A stretch of DNA of 64,000 bases from Microbacterium sp. SMR1 (GTDB taxonomy: Bacteria; Actinomycetota; Actinomycetes; Actinomycetales; Microbacteriaceae). Both the position numbers and the translations under genes were made by a program. Location of the stretch: NCBI RefSeq assembly GCF_003289625.1, contig NZ_QMBN01000003.1:526034-590033 (forward strand), written 5' to 3'. Within the stretch, counting starts at the first letter, position 1; every line of letters starts with the position of its first letter. Below are positions 1-8,140 of the stretch, piece after piece. Below the pieces are notes generated by a model. It was not told where the DNA came from. It saw only the letters and a list, made by a program, of their open reading frames with translations, and did not search any database.

Positions 1-39
1 ACCGTGGGCGCAGGTCACCCCCTGCTCACCATCTCCTGA
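1..39 (+). CDS. C-terminal tail of an upstream gene (partial)
   Basis: Frame 1 is open from the window edge and stops at TGA 37-39, giving a 12-residue tail TVGAGHPLLTIS. The pattern of Gly and Ala followed by PLLTI resembles the last strand of biotinyl or lipoyl domains. Actinobacterial lpdA-like genes often lie near an acyl-CoA carboxylase alpha subunit, so this could be its biotinyl end. Twelve residues are too few to identify a family. Confidence 0.35.
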   Translation, partial: TVGAGHPLLTIS

Positions 40-43
40 CCCC

Positions 44-49
44 TAGGGT
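44..49 (+). promoter_or_regulatory. -10 hexamer TAGGGT, leaderless start
   Basis: TAGGGT ends 6 nt before ATG 56, which would place the transcription start on the start codon. There is no SD motif next to this ATG. Confidence 0.45.
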
Positions 50-55
50 GGGGAC

Positions 56-508
56 ATGCGCCGCCCTGCACGTGTTCTTCCCATCGTCTGCCTGCTGGGG
101 CTCGCTCTCGGGCTGAGCGCCTGCGCTTCCGACACGGTCGACCTCGCGGCGGCCGACGGGTGGCTCGCCGCGGTCGCGGCCGAACAAGCCGGCGCGGATG
201 TCGGCATCGGCACGGCGAGCGGCCGTACGATGCCGTTCGAGAATTCCGGTGACGGGAGCGCAGGGGTCATCCTGTCGCTCGCCGAGCCGGCGCCGGCGAG
301 TGTGGTCGAGGTGCGGTGCTTCGGCGGTCACACCGCGACGGTGTTCGTCGAGGCTTCGACGACGTCCGGCTCGCGTGGCGTGGAGACGAGCATCGACTGC
401 GACGAGAAGCCGCACGCTCTCGAGCTCGTTGATGCTACCCGCACGACCGCCGTCAGGATTGCCGTCCGCGCCGAGCCGGAGACGCGCTACTACGCCGATG
501 TGAGGTGA
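56..508 (+). CDS. putative secreted lipoprotein
   Basis: A 150-residue protein with basic residues at 2-6, a hydrophobic stretch at about 7-20 and a lipobox LSAC ending at Cys23, so it should be lipid-anchored on the outer face of the membrane. The mature part is short and beta-rich in character, with two further cysteines (in VRCFGG and SIDCDE) that could form a disulfide. I do not recognise a family. The start is set by a -10-like hexamer immediately upstream rather than an SD. It converges with the lpdA-like gene across a palindromic repeat. Confidence 0.7.
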   Translation: MRRPARVLPIVCLLGLALGLSACASDTVDLAAADGWLAAVAAEQAGADVGIGTASGRTMPFENSGDGSAGVILSLAEPAPASVVEVRCFGGHTATVFVEASTTSGSRGVETSIDCDEKPHALELVDATRTTAVRIAVRAEPETRYYADVR

Positions 509-531
509 CACGGCGCCGCATGATCGCGCGT

Positions 532-606
532 GAGCGTCGGAGAGAGGCGCGTACATCGGAGCGATCGCCAGGATCACTCCGACTTACGCGCGATTCTCCG
601 ACGCTC
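532..606. repeat. 75-bp imperfect palindrome between convergent genes
   Basis: Arms 532-561 and 577-606 pair at about 25 of 30 positions. The outer 12 bp are perfect (GAGCGTCGGAGA / TCTCCGACGCTC), followed by inner stems GCGCGTA and CGGAG, with a 15-nt loop. No T-run follows either arm. It could end transcription from both sides, but its size and layout match other palindromes in this window. Confidence 0.75.
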
Positions 607-617
607 GTGCGCTCGGC

Positions 618-2081
618 TCAGGAGAGCGGATCCTCGTCGCGCTGGACGAGGTGCATCGCGCGAGCGGCATCCGTGATGCTGCCCGTGAGCGAGGGGTACA
701 CCGCGAAGACCCGCGAGACCTGGTCGACCGTGAGACGGCGCTCGACGGCGATCGCGATCGGGTAGATGAGCTCCGAGGCGCGGGGCGCCACGATGACACC
801 GCCGATGACGGTTCCCGAGCCCTCGCGCGCGATGATCTTCACGAAGCCGTCCTTGACGCCCATCATCTTGGCGCGCGGGTTCGCGGCGAGCGGGAGCTTG
901 TGCACGTACCCGTTGACCAGGCCCGACTCGATGTCCTTCTGCTGCTGGCCCACCGTCGCGATCTCGGGCGCGGTGAAGATGTTCGCGGTGATGCGGCGGC
1001 GCTCGAGCGGGATGACGGTGTCGCCGAGCGCGTGGAAAACGGCTTGACGCCCCTGCATCGCAGCGACCGAGGCGAGCGGCACGAAGGTGGTGCAGTCACC
1101 CGCGGCGTAGATGTTCGGCACGGATGTGCGCGCGACGCGGTTGACCTGGATGTGGCCCGAATTCGTGAGCTGGACGCCCGCCTCTTCGAGACCGATGCCG
1201 GCGGTGTTGGGGATCGAGCCGACCGCCATGAGACAGTGGCTCCCCTCGACCGTGCGCCCGTCCGCGAGGGTCGCCACGACGCCGTTCTCGGTGCGCTCGA
1301 CCTTCTCGGCGCGAGACTTCGACAGCACCGTCATCCCGCCGCGCTTGAACACCTTCTCGATGACCGCGGCCGCGTCGACGTCCTCGCCCGGGAGCACCTG
1401 GTCGCGGCTGGAGATCAGCGTCACCTTCGCCCCGAGGTTCATGTAGGCCGAGGCGAACTCCGCTCCCGTCACACCGGATCCCACGACGATGAGGTGCTCG
1501 GGCAGCGACTTCATGTCGTAGAGCTGCGTCCAGGTGAGGATGCGCTCCCCGTCGGGCTTCGCACTGGGCAGTTCGCGCGGCGACGCCCCCACGGAGACGA
1601 CGAGGGTGTCGGCTTCCACGCGGTCGAAGTCGGTGCCACCGGGGCCTGTCGCCGCGATCAGGGCGTGCGTGCCGTCGAGGCGCCCGTGGCCGGAGATGAT
1701 GCGCACGCCCGCTTCGACGAGCTGCGCGCGCATGTCGTCGGACTGCTGACGAGCGAGAGAGAGCAGCCGGCGGTTGACGGCCGCGAGATTGATGGCGACC
1801 TCCGGCTTGAGCGGAGTGCCGGAGTCGGACCGCGCGAACAGCTGCACGCCCAGATCGGATGCCTCGCTGATGGCGACGGCCGCATCAGCCGTGGCGATCA
1901 GCGACTTCGAGGGGACGACGTCGGTGATGACGGCCGAGCCGCCCACGCCGGCGCGTTCGACCAGCGTCACCTCCGCACCCTGCTGGGCGGCGGCCAGGGC
2001 CGCCTCGTATCCGCCGGGGCCGCCGCCGAGGACGGCGACGCTTTGGGTGCGCTCGAAGCTGAGAGGCGACATGGTCTCCAT
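618..2081 (-). CDS. lpdA: NAD(P)H-quinone dehydrogenase, LpdA-like flavoprotein
   Basis: A 487-residue pyridine nucleotide-disulfide oxidoreductase fold. The FAD-binding GGGPGG is at residues 19-24, a second Rossmann motif VVGSGVTGAEF lies mid-protein, and the FAD motif YAAGDCT and a C-terminal dimerisation domain follow. Where lipoamide dehydrogenases carry the CxxxxC redox pair before PSK, this protein has SAVITDVVPSK, so it cannot do dithiol chemistry. That matches the mycobacterial Rv3303c-type enzymes, which reduce quinones with NAD(P)H. ATG 2081 is listed; ATG 2072, three codons in and preceded by GGAG, is equally plausible. Confidence 0.88.
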   Translation of the reverse strand: METMSPLSFERTQSVAVLGGGPGGYEAALAAAQQGAEVTLVERAGVGGSAVITDVVPSKSLIATADAAVAISEASDLGVQLFARSDSGTPLKPEVAINLAAVNRRLLSLARQQSDDMRAQLVEAGVRIISGHGRLDGTHALIAATGPGGTDFDRVEADTLVVSVGASPRELPSAKPDGERILTWTQLYDMKSLPEHLIVVGSGVTGAEFASAYMNLGAKVTLISSRDQVLPGEDVDAAAVIEKVFKRGGMTVLSKSRAEKVERTENGVVATLADGRTVEGSHCLMAVGSIPNTAGIGLEEAGVQLTNSGHIQVNRVARTSVPNIYAAGDCTTFVPLASVAAMQGRQAVFHALGDTVIPLERRRITANIFTAPEIATVGQQQKDIESGLVNGYVHKLPLAANPRAKMMGVKDGFVKIIAREGSGTVIGGVIVAPRASELIYPIAIAVERRLTVDQVSRVFAVYPSLTGSITDAARAMHLVQRDEDPLS

Positions 2082-2137
2082 TCTTCCTCAGCCGCGGAGT
2101 CGGTCGCGCACGCCTGCGTCTGGAGGGTCGCGAGTCT

Positions 2138-2143
2138 TAGAGT
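2138..2143 (+). promoter_or_regulatory. -10 hexamer TAGAGT, leaderless start
   Basis: TAGAGT ends 6 nt before ATG 2150 of the nucleoside phosphorylase gene, so the mRNA probably begins at the start codon. Confidence 0.45.
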
Positions 2144-2149
2144 GGGGGG

Positions 2150-2983
2150 ATGCTTGACTCCTCCGCGCACCCGCTCGACGATCCCGCTGTCGACCCGCTC
2201 GATGTGGCCCGCGAGGCTGCGGCCGACATCGCCCGTATCAGCGGCGTCGAGCGCCACGACATCGCGCTCACCCTCGGCAGCGGCTGGGGTCGCGCAGCCG
2301 AGCTCATCGGCGAGACCACGGCGACCATCCCCGCCACCGACGTCACCGGCTTCAGCAAACCCGCACTCGAGGGGCACGTCGGGACGCTGCGCAGCATCCT
2401 GACCCCCGAGGGCAAGCGCATCCTCGTCATCGGCGCCCGCACCCACTACTACGAGGGGCACGGCGTCCGCCGGGTCGTGCACAGCGTGCGCACCGCCGCC
2501 GCCACCGGCGCGAAGATCATGGTGCTGACCAACGGCGCGGGCGGCATCAAGCCGACGTGGCGGCCCGGCCAGCCGGTGCTCATCAGCGACCACCTGAACC
2601 TCACCGCCGACTCGCCCCTCGAGGGCGCGACGTTCGTCGACCTGACCGACCTGTACTCCTCGCGACTGCGCGACATCGCGCGCTCGATCGATCCCACGCT
2701 CGACGAGGGCGTGTACACGCAGTTCCGCGGCCCGCACTACGAGACGCCGGCCGAGGTACGCATGGCTCGCACGCTCGGCGGCGACATCGTGGGCATGTCG
2801 ACGGCGCTCGAGGCCATCGCCGCCCGCGAGGCCGGCATGGAGATCCTCGGGTTCTCGCTCATCACGAACCTCGCCGCCGGCATCCAGGAGACCCCGCTCA
2901 GCCACGCCGAGGTGATCGAGGCCGGGCGCGAGGCCGAGCCGGTGATCTCGGCGCTCCTCGCCCGCGTGATCGAGGCGCTGTGA
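2150..2983 (+). CDS. punA: purine-nucleoside phosphorylase
   Basis: A 277-residue trimeric-type PNP, the usual length. It cleaves purine (deoxy)nucleosides with phosphate to base and (deoxy)ribose-1-phosphate in the cytosol. Visible motifs are the phosphate loop LGSGWG, GARTHYYEGHG, LTNGAGGI, the substrate-binding segment FRGPHYETPAE and GMSTALEAIAA followed by SLITNLAAG. It overlaps the downstream phosphomutase gene by 4 nt (GTGA). That pairing makes sense because the mutase family can handle sugar-1-phosphates released by PNP. The same PNP-mutase order occurs in mycobacteria. Confidence 0.93.
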   Translation: MLDSSAHPLDDPAVDPLDVAREAAADIARISGVERHDIALTLGSGWGRAAELIGETTATIPATDVTGFSKPALEGHVGTLRSILTPEGKRILVIGARTHYYEGHGVRRVVHSVRTAAATGAKIMVLTNGAGGIKPTWRPGQPVLISDHLNLTADSPLEGATFVDLTDLYSSRLRDIARSIDPTLDEGVYTQFRGPHYETPAEVRMARTLGGDIVGMSTALEAIAAREAGMEILGFSLITNLAAGIQETPLSHAEVIEAGREAEPVISALLARVIEAL

Positions 2984-4710
2984 CCGGCGCGGACGAGCCG
3001 GTCACGGGCGTGAATGTCGACGCGACGACGCCGGCGGTTCCCTGGGAAGCTGCGCGCGCCTGGATGGCCCAGGACCCCGACTCCGAGACCCGCGATGAGC
3101 TGGCCGCCGTCATCGCCGCAGCCGAGTCAGGCGACGAAGCGGCCGCGGCCGACCTCGTCGACCGCTTCAGCACGCGCCTGGCCTTCGGCACCGCGGGACT
3201 CCGCGGCCGCCTCGGCGCCGGCAGCAACCGCATGAACCGCGTGCTCGTCACGCAGGCAGCCGCGGGGCTCGCGGCGTATCTGCTCGAGAAGGCCGGACCG
3301 GATGCTCCCCCCGTCGTCGTCATCGGCTACGACGGCCGCCGGGGCTCAGCGCGGTTCGCGCGAGACTCGGCCGAGATCTTCGCGGGGGCGGGGCTGCGCG
3401 CCATCCTGCTGCCGCGGCTGCTCCCGACGCCGGTTCTCGCGTTCGCGGTGCGGCACCTGGGCGCCGACGCCGGTGTGATGGTCACGGCGAGCCACAACCC
3501 GCCCGACGACAACGGCTACAAGGTGTACCTCGGCGGGGCCGACGACGGCTCGCAGATCGTCCCGCCCGCCGACGGCGAGATCGCCGCGCACATCCAGCGG
3601 GTGGCGGACGCCGGCGACATCTCGGTCCTCCCCCGCTCCGAGCAGTACGAGACCGCCGACGACACCGTCGTCGAGGCGTACGTCGCCGCGACGGCGACCG
3701 TCGCCCCGGCGCCCGCGGGCGCGAACGGGATGCGCTGGGTCTACACCGCCATGCACGGTGTCGGAACCGAGACCATGCTGCGCATCCTCGACGCTGCGGG
3801 CTACCCGCACCCCGTCCCGGTCGCCGAGCAGGCCGAGCCGGACGGCCGATTCCCGACCGTCGCGTTCCCGAATCCCGAGGAACCGGGCGCGATGGATCTG
3901 GCACTCGAGACCGCCCGCGCGAACGACGCGGAGTTCATCCTCGCGAACGACCCCGACGCCGATCGCCTCGCCGTCGCCATTCCGGATGCTGTCGCCGCGG
4001 GCGGCTGGCGGCGACTGACCGGCAACCAGATCGGGCTGCTGCTCGGCTGGCGCGCGGCACGTCGAGCCGCGGAGGGCGGCGTCGCCGAGGGCGCGTCGCT
4101 GGCCTGCTCGCTCGTATCCTCGCCGGCGCTCCAGGTCGTCGCCGAGCGCCACGGCCTCGGCTTCCACGCCACCCTCACCGGCTTCAAGTGGATCTCGCGC
4201 GCCCCCGGACTCGTCTTCGGGTTCGAAGAGGCACTCGGCTATCTTGTGAACCCCGAGACCGTGAAGGACAAGGACGGCATCTCGGCCGCCATCGCGATCC
4301 TCGGCCTCGCCGCCGAGGCGCGGGAACAGGGTCGGACGCTGGGCGATCTCCTCGCCGAGTTCGACGCCGAGTTCGGCAGCTTCGCGAGCGGGCAGGTGTC
4401 GGTCCGGGTCGACGATCTCGCGGTCATCGGACGCATCACCGCAGCGCTCCGCGCGGCACCGCCGACGCGCATCGGCGACGCGGCAGTCGTGTCGTTCGAG
4501 GATCTCGCCGCTCCGGTGTCGGGTCCGCCGCTCGGCGACATCCTGCGCCTCTGGCTCGAGGGCGACGCCCGTATCCTCGTGCGCCCGAGCGGCACAGAGC
4601 CGAAGCTCAAGCTGTACCTCGATGTTCGCGGAGACTCGGCCGCCGACGCGGCATCCCGGCTCGCCGCGCTCGAGGCCGGCGTGCGCGAGCTGCTCGCGGC
4701 CATCGGCTGA
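2980..4710 (+). CDS. pmmB: phosphohexomutase (phosphomannomutase / phosphoglucomutase family)
   Basis: A 576-residue alpha-D-phosphohexomutase that moves phosphate between C1 and C6 (or C5) of sugars. The order is canonical: TAGLRGRLG near the N-terminus, the catalytic phosphoserine loop VTASHNP at about residue 168, the metal-binding DPDADR at about 324, the sugar-binding loop GFEEALGY, and the phosphate-binding RPSGTEPK near residue 534. The GTG start at 2980 overlaps the PNP stop; the frame stays open upstream but is non-homologous there. Substrate (mannose, glucose or pentose phosphate) cannot be decided from motifs. Confidence 0.9.
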   Translation: MTGADEPVTGVNVDATTPAVPWEAARAWMAQDPDSETRDELAAVIAAAESGDEAAAADLVDRFSTRLAFGTAGLRGRLGAGSNRMNRVLVTQAAAGLAAYLLEKAGPDAPPVVVIGYDGRRGSARFARDSAEIFAGAGLRAILLPRLLPTPVLAFAVRHLGADAGVMVTASHNPPDDNGYKVYLGGADDGSQIVPPADGEIAAHIQRVADAGDISVLPRSEQYETADDTVVEAYVAATATVAPAPAGANGMRWVYTAMHGVGTETMLRILDAAGYPHPVPVAEQAEPDGRFPTVAFPNPEEPGAMDLALETARANDAEFILANDPDADRLAVAIPDAVAAGGWRRLTGNQIGLLLGWRAARRAAEGGVAEGASLACSLVSSPALQVVAERHGLGFHATLTGFKWISRAPGLVFGFEEALGYLVNPETVKDKDGISAAIAILGLAAEAREQGRTLGDLLAEFDAEFGSFASGQVSVRVDDLAVIGRITAALRAAPPTRIGDAAVVSFEDLAAPVSGPPLGDILRLWLEGDARILVRPSGTEPKLKLYLDVRGDSAADAASRLAALEAGVRELLAAIG

Positions 4711-4746
4711 TCGCCGCCCTCCGGCCTGCGCGGTCCCGCGCTTCTG

Positions 4747-4835
4747 GCGATACATTCGTCGGACGCGCGGGGCTGATGTCGCCTCGAGCGACCCCGGACA
4801 CCCCACCAGCACCACCCGTCCGACGTCTGTATCGC
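4747..4835. repeat. 89-bp interrupted palindrome
   Basis: Arms 4747-4764 and 4818-4835 match at 16 of 18 positions (GCGATACAnnCGTCGGAC with its reverse complement). A smaller hairpin GTCGC-ctcga-GCGAC lies in the centre. It fills most of the gap between two co-directional genes and no T-run follows. Confidence 0.65.
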
Positions 4836-4848
4836 GTATCCGCGCCGC

Positions 4849-4854
4849 TAGGCT
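4849..4854 (+). promoter_or_regulatory. -10 hexamer TAGGCT, leaderless start
   Basis: TAGGCT ends 6 nt before GTG 4861. It supports that GTG as both transcription and translation start. Confidence 0.45.
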
Positions 4855-4860
4855 TCGGGA

Positions 4861-5430
4861 GTGCTGCTGACGGAACCTGTGGAGCTCGCTGACGACCACG
4901 TGAGACTCGTCCCGCTCGACCTCGACCACGCCGACGACCTCGCGCGAGCCACGGCCGGCCTCGAGTACGCCTGGTACACCTCGGTTCCCGCATCCGTTCC
5001 GGCCGACATCGCGCAGCGTCTCGCCTGGCGCGACGAGGGCCACATGAACCCGTTCGCCGTGCTGCGCGACGATGTCGCGGTGGGGATGACGACGTTCTGC
5101 AACATCGACCAGCTCAACCGCCGTGTCGAGATCGGCCACACCTGGCTCTCGCCGTCCGTGCAGCGAACAGCCGTCAACACGGCCGCGAAGCGTCTGCTGC
5201 TCGGCCACGCGTTCGAGAGCTGCGACGCCATCGCAGTGGAGTTCCGCACGTCGTGGCACAACCGCCAGTCGCGCGCGGCGATCGAGCGTCTCGGCGCGAA
5301 GCAGGACGGTGTGCTCCGCAACCACCGGCTAGGCCCGCAGGGGACGCTCCGCGACACGGTCGTGTACTCCCTGCTCCCGCACGAGTGGCCTGCGGTGAAG
5401 CTGGGGCTCGAAGCGCGACTCGCCCGCTGA
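4861..5430 (+). CDS. GNAT-family N-acetyltransferase (RimJ/RimL-like)
   Basis: A 189-residue cytosolic acetyltransferase of the RimJ/RimL branch. It opens with ELADDHVRLVPLDLD, typical of this group. The central part has TFCNIDQLNRRVEIGHTWL, the strand-turn-strand around the acetyl-CoA site, and the C-terminal half has SWHNRQSRAAIERLGAKQDG, the conserved N-x-x-S-x-x-A-x-x-x-LGF-like helix. The substrate is unknown; relatives acetylate ribosomal proteins, antibiotics or small amines. It is monocistronic, starts with GTG and converges on mtlR with a 10-bp gap. Confidence 0.85.
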   Translation: MLLTEPVELADDHVRLVPLDLDHADDLARATAGLEYAWYTSVPASVPADIAQRLAWRDEGHMNPFAVLRDDVAVGMTTFCNIDQLNRRVEIGHTWLSPSVQRTAVNTAAKRLLLGHAFESCDAIAVEFRTSWHNRQSRAAIERLGAKQDGVLRNHRLGPQGTLRDTVVYSLLPHEWPAVKLGLEARLAR

Positions 5431-5440
5431 GCGCGAGCGA

Positions 5441-7360
5441 TCAGCCGTCGACGACCGCGACGAGCTCGTCGAGGAAGGCGCTGAAGGTGGTCCCCCGTCG
5501 CACGATGCGCTGCACGCTCTCGCGCTCGCTGAACACCTCGACCAGCTGCTCGAAGACCGTCTGGAACGCGGCGCGGTCCGACTCCGAGAAGGCGACCATC
5601 GCGACGACCTGCACGCGGCCGTCACCCCATGCGATCGAAGGGTCGGCGATCCCGAGCGAGATGGCCGTACGCGTCGCGGTCATCCCGATGGCGTGCGGGA
5701 CGGCGAGCGCGTCGGTGAAGGCTGTGGACGAGAGCCGCTCGCGCTCGATCGTGCGCTCGATGTAGTCGTCGTCGATGACGCCTTGATCGACCAGCAGTGA
5801 GCCCAGCCGGCGGATCGCGGCCTCTTCTCCCCCGTCGCCGTCGAGCCCGCGGATGAACGCGGACGGGTCGAAGTAGCGCTCCAGCTCGGCGCGCAAGCGC
5901 GTCAGGCGCCGGGCCCGGCGGAGCCGCGCGGCGGCGGTCTGCACCCGATCGATGTCGGCGTCGGTGAGGAAGGGCTGGATGTGGACGATCCGGTCGCTCA
6001 TGACCGGAGGCGCGATGGTCGACAGGATGAGGTCGGTGTCGATGGAGGCCCAGTCCGGGTCGACGCGCGTCTCGACGCCCACCACGTCGAGTGCCTGTCC
6101 CAGCGAACGGTCGACGCTCGAGCGCAACAGCTCATGCAGCTCGTAGTACCCGGGGCACACGATCGTCGCTGTCAGCGCCTGCGCCGAGAGCCGGCTGCGT
6201 TCGAGGCGCCCGCCGACGTGCATCGCGATGTAGGCGATCTCGTCGTCGAGGAGCGGGATGCCGAGGAGACCCCGCAGTGCGTCGGCGATGTACACGGCGA
6301 CCTCGAAGATCATCGGATACGTCGTCTTCAGCGATCGTGTGAGCGGGTTGCGCGACCACGCCTGCTCGCGTGCCCGGTGCTTGAGGTTCTGCACGTGCAG
6401 CGACAGGCGCAGCACGAAGTCCTCCTGGTCGATGTCGACGAGGAACTCCGCGGCCGCCCGCCGCACGACGTCCCGGACGGCGGTCGCGACGTCCGGGTCG
6501 ATGCGCTCGCGGATGAGCGCCGCCGGCTCGGTCGCACCGGGCGCCACGACGCGCGTGAGCACGAGGGCGGCGAGATGCTGACGATCGCCCGACCCGAGCA
6601 CGACGCCGAGGTGCCGGCGCGTGAGGCGGTCGAGGATGTCGCCGACCTCCGCGCGGAACGCGGCGTCGTCGGCCTCCGCCACTTCGAGAGCCCGACCCCG
6701 CGTGATCCGGTCGGCGGCGATGGCGATGTGCATGACGACATCCCCGATTCCGAACTCGTTGACGAAGTAGCCGAGCTCGGTCAGCTCGGTGACCAGGTCG
6801 TCCTTGAAGGGGCCGAAGGCGACCGCCCCGACGGACCGTTCGCCGAGAGTGCGACGGAGGCTGTCGAGGTCGAAGGAGCCGTCATCGGTCTCCTCGTGGG
6901 CGAGCCTGCTGAGCAGCCGTCGCTGGGCCATCTCGGTGCCGCGCAGCCGTGCCCGCGACGACGTGCGTTCCAGGCTGAGCTCGGTGCCGCCGAGCAGCCC
7001 GCGCACCCGGCTGAGATCGGCATCGATCGTGGCGGGGCTGACGAAGAAGGCCTCGGCCGTCTCGAAGACGTCGATTCCGTCCGGGGAATCGAGCAGCGCG
7101 CGCACCAGACGGTGCAGCCGATCGCGCGGGGTGCCGGCGTCGCCCACGTGCACCGCCGCGGCGCTCTCCGGCCCCGCGCGGTAGCCCTGCGGTCCGGACT
7201 CGACCACGACGCCATCCGGCACCCGGGCGTTCAGGGCCGTGACGTAGCTGCGGATCGAGCGCGGCGTGACCCCGATCGCATCCGCGAGCGCGGCTGCGGT
7301 CACCCAGTCGCCGTCGCGCGCGAGAATCGCGAGGACGCGGTCCTGCCGGCTCCTGGTCAC
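5441..7360 (-). CDS. mtlR: PRD-containing transcriptional activator of the mannitol PTS genes
   Basis: A 639-residue regulator with the full MtlR layout: N-terminal helix-turn-helix (about residues 1-60, AAALADAIGVTPRSIRSYV), two PTS regulation domains (roughly 170-400, including DEIAYIAMHVGGRLER), an EIIB-like domain with Cys in VCPGYYELHEL, and a C-terminal EIIA-like domain with LAVPHAIG. PTS phosphorylation of the PRD, EIIB and EIIA sites would set activity according to mannitol flux. It is divergent from the PTS operon and shares a 107-bp control region with it. GTG 7360 has no clear SD; a TGGAAT hexamer 6 nt upstream suggests a leaderless start. Confidence 0.88.
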   Translation of the reverse strand: MTRSRQDRVLAILARDGDWVTAAALADAIGVTPRSIRSYVTALNARVPDGVVVESGPQGYRAGPESAAAVHVGDAGTPRDRLHRLVRALLDSPDGIDVFETAEAFFVSPATIDADLSRVRGLLGGTELSLERTSSRARLRGTEMAQRRLLSRLAHEETDDGSFDLDSLRRTLGERSVGAVAFGPFKDDLVTELTELGYFVNEFGIGDVVMHIAIAADRITRGRALEVAEADDAAFRAEVGDILDRLTRRHLGVVLGSGDRQHLAALVLTRVVAPGATEPAALIRERIDPDVATAVRDVVRRAAAEFLVDIDQEDFVLRLSLHVQNLKHRAREQAWSRNPLTRSLKTTYPMIFEVAVYIADALRGLLGIPLLDDEIAYIAMHVGGRLERSRLSAQALTATIVCPGYYELHELLRSSVDRSLGQALDVVGVETRVDPDWASIDTDLILSTIAPPVMSDRIVHIQPFLTDADIDRVQTAAARLRRARRLTRLRAELERYFDPSAFIRGLDGDGGEEAAIRRLGSLLVDQGVIDDDYIERTIERERLSSTAFTDALAVPHAIGMTATRTAISLGIADPSIAWGDGRVQVVAMVAFSESDRAAFQTVFEQLVEVFSERESVQRIVRRGTTFSAFLDELVAVVDG

Positions 7361-7388
7361 GCTCCCATTCCATCATGGCCCGGCCGAC

Positions 7389-7406
7389 CTTCCGCCCCTG
7401 CGGAAG
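7389..7406. promoter_or_regulatory. candidate MtlR operator palindrome
   Basis: A perfect 7-bp inverted repeat, CTTCCGC-ccct-GCGGAAG, centred at about -54 relative to the predicted start of the PTS operon, a normal position for an activator site. A further GGAAG half-site follows at 7409-7413. Assignment to MtlR rests on position only. Confidence 0.5.
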
Positions 7407-7416
7407 CAGGAAGACC

Positions 7417-7445
7417 TTGTCGCCTCTCAGGGGTCTCACAACAAT
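7417..7445 (+). promoter_or_regulatory. promoter of the mannitol PTS operon
   Basis: -35 TTGTCG (7417-7422), a 17-nt spacer and -10 AACAAT (7440-7445), each 4 of 6 to the sigma-A consensus. The start would fall near 7452, giving a very short leader that still includes AGGAGG. Confidence 0.45.
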
Positions 7446-7467
7446 GGGGAGAGGAGGAGGCGGGTCG

Positions 7468-7821
7468 ATGAGGATCCTGGTCGTATGCGGCGCGGGCGCG
7501 TCGAGTACTTTCGTCGCACAGCGAGTGCGCCACGCGGCGCAGACGCGCGGCCTGGACATCACCGCCACCGCCGGAACCGAGCAGTCACTGCCGATCGATC
7601 TCGACGCGGCGGACATCGTCCTCGTCGGCCCCCAGCTCATCCCGAAGCTGGACCGGATCACCGAGGCCGCGGCTGCCCGCGGAACGCGCGTCATCCTGAT
7701 GCCCGCCGACATCTTCCGAGATCTCGACGGGAGCCGGACGCTCGCGCTGATCACCGCTCCGGCCACCACCACGACACGTTCCAGCACCGACATCCCTTCA
7801 ACGGAGAGGACCCCCTCATGA
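7468..7821 (+). CDS. small PTS EIIB-like protein
   Basis: A 117-residue single-domain protein resembling lactose/cellobiose EIIB. It opens with MRILVVCGAGASSTFVAQRV, where Cys7 and the following loop form the phosphocysteine site. The start is ATG 7468, set by AGGAGG just upstream; an in-frame ATG at 7375 lies upstream of the predicted transcription start. It is first in the operon and overlaps ptsH by 4 nt. The mannitol permease already has its own EIIB domain, so this one is surplus. It may serve another EIIC or relay phosphate to or from MtlR. Confidence 0.82.
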   Translation: MRILVVCGAGASSTFVAQRVRHAAQTRGLDITATAGTEQSLPIDLDAADIVLVGPQLIPKLDRITEAAAARGTRVILMPADIFRDLDGSRTLALITAPATTTTRSSTDIPSTERTPS

Positions 7822-8090
7822 GCGAGGCATCGCGTACCGTCCGCATCGGATCGTCCAACGGGCTTCACGCCCGTCCCGCGAAGCTGTTCGCCCAGGCGGT
7901 CAAGCAGTCGGGTGCCAACGTCACGATCGCGAAGGGCTCGGGCTCTCCCGTGAACGCCGCGAGCATCCTCGGAGTCATCGCGCTCGGCGTCGAGTACGGC
8001 GATTACGTCACCCTCACGGCCGACGGCGACAGCGCCGAGAGCGTCCTGGACGAACTCGCCGACCTGCTCGCCACCGATCACGACGAGTGA
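7818..8090 (+). CDS. ptsH: phosphocarrier protein HPr
   Basis: A 90-residue HPr. The phosphorylated His17 sits in GLHARPA and receives phosphate from enzyme I before passing it to EIIA domains. The region NAASILGVIALG carries Ser50 at the place of the regulatory Ser46 of Firmicutes HPr, although actinobacteria usually lack the HPr kinase. It overlaps the EIIB-like gene (ATGA). Placing HPr inside a sugar-specific operon suggests general PTS capacity is induced together with mannitol uptake. Confidence 0.95.
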   Translation: MSEASRTVRIGSSNGLHARPAKLFAQAVKQSGANVTIAKGSGSPVNAASILGVIALGVEYGDYVTLTADGDSAESVLDELADLLATDHDE

Positions 8091-8140
8091 CCACGAACGA
8101 CCATCGATACGAACACGGACGATACGAAGGAGATCGAGCA

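Noticed and set aside
618..2081. Annotation as lipoamide dehydrogenase
   Set aside because: The catalytic cysteine pair is absent.
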